32,521 nt of DNA from Slackia heliotrinireducens (GTDB taxonomy: Bacteria > Actinomycetota > Aquicultoria > DYIV01), in NCBI GenBank assembly GCA_020723435.1, contig DYIV01000001.1:60272-92792 (forward strand). The letters run 5' to 3'. Positions 25,957 to 32,521 of the stretch are shown one piece after another. The first letter of the stretch is position 1. Each line of letters begins with the position of its first letter. The notes beneath the pieces are model-generated. The model ran no database searches. It was not told the DNA's origin and saw nothing but the letters and a program-made list of their open reading frames with translations. The position numbers and the translations under genes were made by a program.

Positions 25957-25975
25957 AGATAGCGGCCCGACTATC
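25957..25975. repeat. 19-bp repeat copy 2 (AGATAGCGGCCCGACTATC)
   Basis: Exact match to 25816-25834. Confidence 0.85.
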
Positions 25976-26115
25976 CAGTGTCTCCTCTGGAGTCCCCCAC
26001 CCCAGACCCTGTCGAGAACATTATCCGCCCGCTGTCGGTCGGGTGTCAATTCTGCCCGGTTGTGCGGAGTCGGACGGAGCGAACCGACCATCCGTCGCCC
26101 TCGTCCGGCCGTGGA

Positions 26116-27267
26116 TCACAGCCACCTCCACCACCAGTACTTCTCGAACCAGACTTTTGCCCAGTGGTTCCAGACCGACGGCTTTCTCATCCGCACGTCA
26201 GGGTCGGGCCGGGCGTAGAATTCCCCACTCGCATAGCCCGCTTTGGCGTGGCCGACCTCCAGAAAGCACTGCCCCCGGCCTTCGAAGACGCCTTTCCGTT
26301 CCCGTCCGCGAATGGCCGCCGCGATGTTGGCCGCCACGACCTCTGCTTGGTAGTGCGCGAATACACCCGCCTTGGGCAGGAACTTCCCATTCGGCAGCTT
26401 GATCGCCGTCACATCCCCTATCGCGTACACGTTCTCATGCCGTGTCGCCATGGTTCCGCTATCCACCGGCACCCAGCCGGTCTCATCACACATCCCGCTT
26501 TCCGCGACCGCGGACGGAGCGGCGTGCGGCGGTACCGCAATGGCGAGCGCAAACGGCCTGTCTTCCGCCCCTTCAAAGCTCGCCCGGCCGTTGTTGTGGT
26601 CCACGCCCGTGAGTTTGATGCCCGTGGCCAGACCGATCTCTCTTGATGCGAGCATTCCCGTGATCGTCCCACCTATCAGCGGACCGGCCACCGGCATGGG
26701 CTGCGGTTCCACAGTCACGATCTCAATCGGCGAACGCTCCCGCAGGCCACGCCTGCGCATGAGCTCATCCACAAGGAAGGCCGCCTCGTAAGGAGCAGCC
26801 GGGCACTTGTACGGCATCGACGGCATCGTGATGAGGATGGGGCCTCCCCGGAAGGAACGCAGCGCGTCCAGCAGCGTGCGGGTACCCTCGAACGTGTAGA
26901 AGGTCCGGCACTCCGCAAGGCCGGGTAGCGCGTCCATCCTCAACCGCGCGCCAAGGCTTATCACGAGGTAGTCGAATTGCATCGGTCGACCGTCAACGAC
27001 GACCGTGCGAGTGGCAGGCTCTATCGATTCTATCTCCCCGGTTACCACATCGATACCCTTCCGCGTCAGCCGGTCCAGGGGTCGGTGCAACTGCTCCGGG
27101 CGTCGCTTGCCCGTGAGAGCCCACAGATACGATGCCGGGAAGTAGTGGTCGGTCTCCCGTTCGACGAGGACGACGTCGTTCTCTTGCGGTAAGGCTTTGC
27201 GCAGCAGGTTGGCCACAACGACTCCGCCTGACCCACCGCCCAGGACACCAATGCTTGTAGCAGTCAT
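26116..27267 (-). CDS. NAD(P)/FAD-dependent oxidoreductase, sulfide:quinone oxidoreductase-like
   Basis: IGVLGGGSGGVVVANLLRKAL, FDYLVISLGARLRMDALPG, HENVYAIGDVTAIKLPNGKFLPKAGVFAHYQAEVVAANI. ORF open to 27393; start MTATSIG at 27267 preferred. Confidence 0.88.
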   Translation of the reverse strand: MTATSIGVLGGGSGGVVVANLLRKALPQENDVVLVERETDHYFPASYLWALTGKRRPEQLHRPLDRLTRKGIDVVTGEIESIEPATRTVVVDGRPMQFDYLVISLGARLRMDALPGLAECRTFYTFEGTRTLLDALRSFRGGPILITMPSMPYKCPAAPYEAAFLVDELMRRRGLRERSPIEIVTVEPQPMPVAGPLIGGTITGMLASREIGLATGIKLTGVDHNNGRASFEGAEDRPFALAIAVPPHAAPSAVAESGMCDETGWVPVDSGTMATRHENVYAIGDVTAIKLPNGKFLPKAGVFAHYQAEVVAANIAAAIRGRERKGVFEGRGQCFLEVGHAKAGYASGEFYARPDPDVRMRKPSVWNHWAKVWFEKYWWWRWL

Positions 27268-27426
27268 GTCTTCACTCCTCATGAACGATCGTCGCACCGG
27301 ACTTGGCCTCCAACTCGTCTGCTCCGCGGCCTTGCGCGGACGGAGTCGCCAGCCGTCTCTTGACATATAGGCATGCCGTGGCCAATAATTCAAGCAGTTT
27401 CTTGAATACTTGAAGAAGGAGCGTAT

Positions 27427-28110
27427 ATGCCATCCGATGACAGGAAATACAAGAACGCGATCTACGAACAGTTTGCGCGGGTCGGCAAAGCCGTCTGTAA
27501 TGCAAAGCGCCTAGAGCTTCTTGATCTACTGCTGCAGACTGAAAGATCCGTGGAGGTTCTCGCGGAACAGGCCGGGAGTTCCGTCGCGAATGTCTCTCAG
27601 CATTTGCAGGTGCTAAAGCAAGCACGCCTGGTCGAGTCCGAGAGGCGGGGCAATCGAGTCGTCTATCGGATCGCGGACCCGGCCGTCGGTCAGATGCTGC
27701 ACGTCGTTCGCGCTCTGGCCGAGAAGCAGCTGGCGGAGGTGAGCGCCATCACGAAGCAGTTCCTCTCGGGTCGGGAAGGAATGGAGCCTGTAGACCGGGA
27801 GGTGCTGCTCCAACGCGTTCGCGGCGGCGACGCCGTGGTGCTGGACGTCCGACCCCCCGAGGAATACGAAGCGGGACACCTGCCCGGCGCTACTTCCATC
27901 CCCCTCAGTGAGCTCCAGCGACGCCTGTCTGAGCTGCCCAAGGGCAAAGAGATAGTCGCCTACTGCCGGGGGCCGTACTGCGTGCTGGCAGTGAAGGCGG
28001 TCGAGATGTTGCGCGAGCGCGGGTATCAGGCCGTCCGGCTCGAGGATGGCGTACAGGAATGGTTGGAGCGCGGGCTTCCGATCGAGATCTCCGCGCCAAA
28101 GAAGTCGTAG
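27427..28110 (+). CDS. ArsR-family regulator fused to a rhodanese domain
   Basis: HTH RSVEVLAEQAGSSVANVSQHLQVLKQARLVESERRGNRVVYRI; rhodanese VVLDVRPPEEYEAGHLPGATSIPLSEL, active-site VAYCRGPYCVLA. Confidence 0.93.
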   Translation: MPSDDRKYKNAIYEQFARVGKAVCNAKRLELLDLLLQTERSVEVLAEQAGSSVANVSQHLQVLKQARLVESERRGNRVVYRIADPAVGQMLHVVRALAEKQLAEVSAITKQFLSGREGMEPVDREVLLQRVRGGDAVVLDVRPPEEYEAGHLPGATSIPLSELQRRLSELPKGKEIVAYCRGPYCVLAVKAVEMLRERGYQAVRLEDGVQEWLERGLPIEISAPKKS

Positions 28111-28160
28111 CCCGGCCGGTGAAGACACCCAATTGACTGATGCTAGTTGAAGGAGCGGAC

Positions 28161-28511
28161 ATGAAGTATCTATTCATCTTGAACGACCCGCCCTACGGCA
28201 CGGAGCGCGACTACAACGGCCTGAGGTTGGCCACCAAGGTGCTCGAACTGGATCGGGAAGCCGAAGTCACGGTCTTCCTCCTCGGGGACTCGGTGACTTG
28301 CGCGAAGGCCGGCCAGCAGACGCCGGACGGCTACTACAACTTGGGCCGAATGCTCAAGCCGATCGTTCGCCGGGGAGAGCTGCTGCTTTGTGGGTCGTGC
28401 ATGGAGGCGCGGGGCATGAAGGACGCGGAGGTGACGGAGGGCGCCCAGCGCAGCAACCTCGCGCGGCTTGCGGAGAAGACCATCGAGGCGGATAAGGTGC
28501 TCGTATTCTAG
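28161..28511 (+). CDS. DsrE/DsrF-like sulfur-relay family protein
   Basis: MKYLFILNDPPYGTERDYNGLRLATKVLELDREAEVTVFLLGDSVTCAKAGQ...LLLCGSCMEARGM. Confidence 0.85.
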   Translation: MKYLFILNDPPYGTERDYNGLRLATKVLELDREAEVTVFLLGDSVTCAKAGQQTPDGYYNLGRMLKPIVRRGELLLCGSCMEARGMKDAEVTEGAQRSNLARLAEKTIEADKVLVF

Positions 28512-28524
28512 CCTGGGACCGATG

Positions 28525-28550
28525 TCCCTGCGGTGTGCACCCCGCAGGGA
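28525..28550. terminator. Candidate bidirectional terminator between convergent genes
   Basis: TCCCTGCGG-TGTGCACC-CCGCAGGGA, 9-bp perfect stem between DsrE-like (+) and the 36-aa ORF (-). Confidence 0.5.
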
Positions 28551-28569
28551 GAGGTCGAAGAGACGCCGG

Positions 28570-28680
28570 CTAGCGGGCCTTCGGTGGTGCCGGCTGATCA
28601 CAGCCGCAGCCGCAATCACATCCCTCGTCGTCGTTCCGTTCCCTGTCGCTCGTCGGATTGGCTTTCTTCTGGTCGGACAT
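28570..28680 (-). CDS. 36-aa Cys-rich peptide
   Basis: MSDQKKANPTSDRERNDDEGCDCGCGCDQPAPPKAR; preceded by a strong Shine-Dalgarno-like AAAGGGGGTGATG. Below the ORF-track cut-off. Confidence 0.55.
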   Translation of the reverse strand: MSDQKKANPTSDRERNDDEGCDCGCGCDQPAPPKAR

Positions 28681-28696
28681 CTGACATCACCCCCTT

Positions 28697-29116
28697 TCAC
28701 CGTCGGTCATGGTTTGCGCACTCGCACGGTTCGTTGGCCTTCCGGCCGCGTCGAGCGCGGGCTCGGGCTTCGCGCTTGAAGGCAAGCAGGCTCTTCTTGA
28801 GTTCCTCGAGTGCCGCCATCTGGGTATCTATCCAGGCCAGGCGGGCGCTCACGGCACGCTCCAGCGTGGCCGACAGCGAGCGGCAGTCGCGCGAGTCCGC
28901 CAAGGGCACAAGTCCGCGAATCTCGTCGAGGCTGAGACCCAGCCGCTTGGCGTTCTGGACGAAAGCAAGTCGAGCGACATCGGCGTCGGTATAGACTCGA
29001 TAGCCGTTCGACGCGCGGCGCGACTCGGGCAGCAGACCGATTGACTCGTAGTACCTGATCGTCTTCGGATTGACCGAGCAGTGTCGCGCCAATCCTCCAA
29101 TGGTTAGGTTCTCCAT
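28697..29116 (-). CDS. MerR-family transcriptional regulator (metal-responsive type)
   Basis: From ATG 29116: MENLTIGGLARHCSVNPKTIRYYESIGLLPESRRASNGYRVYTDADVARLAFVQNAKRLGLSLDEIRGL; C-terminal CEC motif. The listed ORF start at 29920 is spurious (it crosses the tRNA). Confidence 0.92.
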   Translation of the reverse strand: MENLTIGGLARHCSVNPKTIRYYESIGLLPESRRASNGYRVYTDADVARLAFVQNAKRLGLSLDEIRGLVPLADSRDCRSLSATLERAVSARLAWIDTQMAALEELKKSLLAFKREARARARRGRKANEPCECANHDRR

Positions 29117-29553
29117 CGTCAGCACCTCCGTCCGTAGTCTAAAGCTTACAGCTAGGTGGAATGTCAAATCGGTCTGTTGGGACTCGTTGTCTACGAGATG
29201 CTTGTGATCGTCGCGGCGCTGTATCTGTTCGGCACCCAGAAAACGCCGCAGCCACAGCGCGAATCTCCGCCCATCAGGCGTGTCCGCGCCTCCGACCTGC
29301 AGCCTCCGTTCTGCATGTGTCACCACAAGACCAGCCCTCACACGAATGAATCGAACGCGTGCGACAGCGGTGCCGGACGAGCCTGTCACCCCGAGGCCCA
29401 CAGAGCCGACAGTCGGCCGCGACCATATTCCTTCGGCCCTGGCCTGAGCCGCTGAGCGGACGAGTGGATTCAAGCTACGAACCTCGCTTCGGTCAGCCCC
29501 GCCAGCTCGCGGTACGAACGCAAAACGGCCGCCGGTGTGGCGACCTAGGTGCG

Positions 29554-29628
29554 TGGTGGGCGTTGTAGGATTTGAACCTACGACCTCTTCCGTGTGAAGG
29601 AAGCGCTCTCCCCCTGAGCTAAACGCCC
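29554..29628 (-). tRNA. tRNA-Val (CAC), CCA encoded
   Basis: GGGCGTTTAGCTCAGGGGGAGAGCGCTTCCTTCACACGGAAGAGGTCGTAGGTTCAAATCCTACAACGCCCACCA: 7-bp acceptor GGGCGTT/AACGCCC, anticodon stem CTTCC/GGAAG with loop TTCACAC, T-arm GTAGGTTCAAATCCTAC. Confidence 0.95.
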
Positions 29629-29731
29629 GCGAAACCATGTGATTATACCAAAGCGTCTGGCGTGAGGCCCGGCGTGGGCGGGTAGACAATACCAACAGCC
29701 GACCCCGCGGGCAACAGGAGCGTCCATTCGC

Positions 29732-31249
29732 ATGATCGAGGACGGCAGCCAGACCGGCAAGGCAACAGCATGGTGGAGCCAAAGAGGCGCGGCCAGGTGG
29801 ATGTTCCTGGTTGCGGCCGTCTTGATAGGCGTGGCGGCGACCGCCGTTGTCGCATCGTTTCGCAGCGTCGCGGATGACAACCGGCGGGCTCAACTCGCAC
29901 TGGGCACGTTCAGAGAACAAGCCTACCGTCTCAGCTCAATCGAGTGGCAAGCCATAGCGCAACGGCGCGTAGACCCTGAACTGAGAGAGGCAGCGGTTTC
30001 CGCACGTACGCAAATGGTCCGAGCGTTGGCCACGGCCAACGCACTCGATCCTCAGCAGCCAGGATTGAAGACGGTCGCGGCTCACCGCGTCCGCTACACG
30101 AGAGCCGTCGAGAAGGAGCTTTCCTTGCTCGCCGCCGGACGCTTCGAGGAGGCGGTTGAGATCGACGAGAACATGGTCGATCCTGCCTTCGCAGCATTGG
30201 ACCGGGCTACGACCGAGGCGGTCAACATCAACGATGTCTTGGCGGAGGACAGGATCCGCGCGGCAGAGACGACTTCCCTCTCAGCAACCGCGGCGGGCGT
30301 CGCGCTCATAGGCCTGCTCCTGTTCATGTACAACCGGGCGGAGCAAGAGGTGCGAATCAGCGAGGTCCAGAGAGAGACGCTGAGGCAGAGCGAAGAGCGA
30401 TTCCGCTCCCTGATACGGAACTCATCCAACGTCTTCATGATACTCGATTCCGAGAACCGCGTGAGCTACGTGAGCTCCTCGGCGCGCCGGGTCTTTGGAC
30501 ACCCGCCCGAGGAAATCAGCGGCGCGGGACTGTGCGAACTGATTCATCCCGATGACCTAACTGACGTGAAGGCGGCCCTGCGCCGCTGTGCGCGCGATCA
30601 CAACGAGATCGCCACGCTGGAGTTCCGCCTTCAGCGACAGCCCGGCCGCTGGATCTTCATTGAAGCCGCAATCACCAACAGCCTGGATGATCGATCCGTG
30701 AACGGGATCGTCATGAACTGTCGAGATATCTCCTGGCGAAAGGAGATGGAGGAGAGATTGCGCTCGCTGTCGCTCAGAGACGACCTGACGGGGCTGTACA
30801 ACCGGAGGGGATTCTTCACTCTGGCCCAGCGCGAGGTCGGATCCGCCGCACGCTCCCGCAGAGAGCTGTTTCTGCTATTCGCCGACCTTGACGGGATGAA
30901 GCTCATCAACGACACCTACGGCCACAATGCCGGAGATGAGGCTCTGCATCTAGCCGCCAAAGCCTTTCGGAGGACCTTTCGCGATTCCGACATCCTCGCC
31001 CGGATGGGAGGGGATGAATTCGCCGTGCTTGGCGAACGAACGCCGGGTGCGCGCTCCAGGACAATCGTTGCGCGGCTCCGCCGCCACCTGGCAGAGTGCA
31101 ACATGGCCAGCGATGTACCATACGAGGTCGCGCTCAGCGTCGGCGTTGTCCTTCTCAAGGCCGGCGCCGGCACGAAGATCGACGATGTCCTGGCAGCGGC
31201 AGACACACGCATGTATGCGCAGAAGAGAGGCAGACAGGAATCGGCCTGA
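29732..31249 (+). CDS. Membrane PAS-GGDEF diguanylate cyclase
   Basis: Two TM segments flanking a periplasmic region, PAS (ERFRSLIRNSSNVFMILDSENRVSYVSSSARRVFG), LRDDLTGLYNRRGFF, ILARMGGDEFAVLGE. Confidence 0.92.
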   Translation: MIEDGSQTGKATAWWSQRGAARWMFLVAAVLIGVAATAVVASFRSVADDNRRAQLALGTFREQAYRLSSIEWQAIAQRRVDPELREAAVSARTQMVRALATANALDPQQPGLKTVAAHRVRYTRAVEKELSLLAAGRFEEAVEIDENMVDPAFAALDRATTEAVNINDVLAEDRIRAAETTSLSATAAGVALIGLLLFMYNRAEQEVRISEVQRETLRQSEERFRSLIRNSSNVFMILDSENRVSYVSSSARRVFGHPPEEISGAGLCELIHPDDLTDVKAALRRCARDHNEIATLEFRLQRQPGRWIFIEAAITNSLDDRSVNGIVMNCRDISWRKEMEERLRSLSLRDDLTGLYNRRGFFTLAQREVGSAARSRRELFLLFADLDGMKLINDTYGHNAGDEALHLAAKAFRRTFRDSDILARMGGDEFAVLGERTPGARSRTIVARLRRHLAECNMASDVPYEVALSVGVVLLKAGAGTKIDDVLAAADTRMYAQKRGRQESA

Positions 31250-31250
31250 C

Positions 31251-32336
31251 CTAGGCCCGTGCGGTGAGCAGCGAGAGCGCGTCGACAATCCGTGAGCTGA
31301 CCTCTATGTCCCACTTCTCCGGCGCCCTCCAGGCCGGGTACTTCCCGTTCTTGATCCGCTCGACGGCCGCGATGATCTCCCGCCTGTCGATCGGCACCAG
31401 CCTGTTCGCACCGATGTCCACCGTGAGCCGGCGCTCCGTGTTGTCGCGAAGCGTCAGGCACGGCACACCAAGCATGCAAGACTCTTCCTGCACGCCCCCT
31501 GAGTCGGTCAGTACGAGGCGGGCATTCGCCATCACGTTGAGCAAATCGAGATAGGCCATCGGCTCCGTCAGCTTCACACGAGTGGCAAGATCATCGATCA
31601 ACTTGAACTCCTCGAGCTTCTTCTTCGCACGCGGATGCAGCGGCCACACGATCGGCACGCTCGAGTAGTGGAAGCCCTCGCAGATCGCGCGCAGCCGGCA
31701 CTCATCGTCCGTGTTCTCAGCGCGGTGGATCGTGGCCAGCGCGTACTCGCCCGCCGTCAATCCCAGCTCGGCGTAGTTGGCGCGCGCCTTCACCTTGTGC
31801 AGGTTGCGAAGGAGCGTTTCGGCCATGACGTTGCCGACGAAAACAACATGCTCCCCCGCCACGCCTTCCTTCGCCAAGTTCTCAACGGCGTCGGGAGTCG
31901 GCGCAAATAGCAGCTGCGAAATCTGATCGACGACGAGCCGATTGACCTCCTCGGGCATGGAGAAGTCGCCGCTGCGGTAGCCGGCCTCCACGTGCGCCAC
32001 CTTGATGTGCAGCTTGACGGCGGCCAGCGCCGCCGCCAGCGTGGAGTTGACGTCTCCGACCACGACGACGACATCGGGGGTGTTCTGCTGGAATTCCTTC
32101 TCCAGCCCCATCATCGCGGTGCCGGTCTGAACCGCATGCGTCCCCGAGCCGATTCCCAAGTCCGCATCCGGCTTGGGCAGGTCAAGATCGGCGAAGAAGC
32201 TGGCGCTCATCTCGAAGTCGTAGTGTTGTCCCGTATGGACAAGGCGGCGGTCCGTTCCGCGCTTTGCCAGTTCGGCCATTATCGGAGCGATCTTGACGAA
32301 GTTGGGCCTGGCGCCCACGACGCATGTCACATTCAC
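31251..32336 (-). CDS. wecB: UDP-N-acetylglucosamine 2-epimerase (non-hydrolysing)
   Basis: VVGARPNFVKIAPIMAEL, VHTGQHYD, VVVGDVNSTLAAALAAVKLHIKVAHVEAGYRSGD, TDSGGVQEES. GTG 32336 preferred start. Confidence 0.93.
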   Translation of the reverse strand: MNVTCVVGARPNFVKIAPIMAELAKRGTDRRLVHTGQHYDFEMSASFFADLDLPKPDADLGIGSGTHAVQTGTAMMGLEKEFQQNTPDVVVVVGDVNSTLAAALAAVKLHIKVAHVEAGYRSGDFSMPEEVNRLVVDQISQLLFAPTPDAVENLAKEGVAGEHVVFVGNVMAETLLRNLHKVKARANYAELGLTAGEYALATIHRAENTDDECRLRAICEGFHYSSVPIVWPLHPRAKKKLEEFKLIDDLATRVKLTEPMAYLDLLNVMANARLVLTDSGGVQEESCMLGVPCLTLRDNTERRLTVDIGANRLVPIDRREIIAAVERIKNGKYPAWRAPEKWDIEVSSRIVDALSLLTARA

Positions 32337-32444
32337 GTTGGCTTCCTCTTGCTCATGGGATGCCGCGCGCAGCCACGGCATCGCGCTGGGATTCGGGTCA
32401 GATGACGCAACGAAGTGTAGCTGAGCGAGGCGGTCTTCGCCAGG

Positions 32445-32521
32445 CTACTCCTTCTTCGCGTAGAACATCGCGCAGTTGCCACGATGTACGGTGACGTCGC
32501 CGATGGCCTGGCCGCATTCGT
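32445..32521 (-). CDS. C-terminal end of an unidentified protein (runs off window end)
   Basis: Minus-strand frame ECGQAIGDVTVHRGNCAMFYAKKE then TAG. Confidence 0.4.
   Translation of the reverse strand, partial: ECGQAIGDVTVHRGNCAMFYAKKE

Noticed and set aside
26160-26190. TGAGAAAGCCGTCGGTCTGG on the minus strand (TGA with GGTCT about 12 nt later) in the FAD oxidoreductase
   Set aside because: The TGA is out of frame (VRMRKPSVW) and no paired stem flanks GGTCT.
28930-28944. GGCTG-GGTCT-CAGCC hairpin on the minus strand inside the MerR gene, resembling the SECIS loops
   Set aside because: No TGA lies at the required upstream distance and the ORF is uninterrupted; this is a useful chance-occurrence control for the GGTCT hairpin.
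28697-29920. 407-aa ORF spanning MerR and the tRNA
   Set aside because: Upstream part overlaps tRNA-Val; MerR starts at ATG 29116.
1-32521. CRISPR arrays, transposases, integrases, rRNA
   Set aside because: No regularly spaced repeats, transposase or integrase motifs, or rRNA sequence seen on reading both strands.

Overview
High-GC bacterial chromosomal window with about 28 supportable protein genes and one tRNA. On the minus strand at the left is an amino-acid block (thrC fragment, hom, lysA). It is followed by a defence-like insertion: a large single-chain restriction/methyltransferase (PD-(D/E)xK plus N6-methylase) next to a three-gene RelE/HigB toxin - XRE/HigA antitoxin - SecB-like chaperone (TAC) module. 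Next come a phosphate-starvation locus (phoR-phoB divergent from pstSCAB, with a four-unit 11-bp Pho-box-like array between them), an arsM/HgcAB-associated AbrB pair, a SpoIIE phosphatase, a sulfite-oxidase-fold lipoprotein, cspA, two GGDEF proteins, a CreD-like protein, a KamA-family radical SAM protein, a sulfur/redox cluster (FAD oxidoreductase, ArsR-rhodanese, DsrE-like, MerR, and an unlisted 36-aa Cys-rich peptide), tRNA-Val(CAC) and wecB. The main finding is that two genes which look truncated or broken by an in-frame TGA are candidate novel selenoprotein genes. One is a PQQ-type sugar dehydrogenase (14150-15349, TGA at 14483-14485). The other is a YVTN beta-propeller lipoprotein (20120-21448, TGA at 20333-20335). 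In both, homologous coding sequence continues in the same frame after the TGA. In both, the TGA is followed at 17 or 19 nt by a perfect hairpin whose apical loop is GGUCU/GGUC, the loop of the classical E. coli fdhF SECIS element. Both proteins are predicted to be exported. No search or folding program was run, so homology statements rest on motif recognition.
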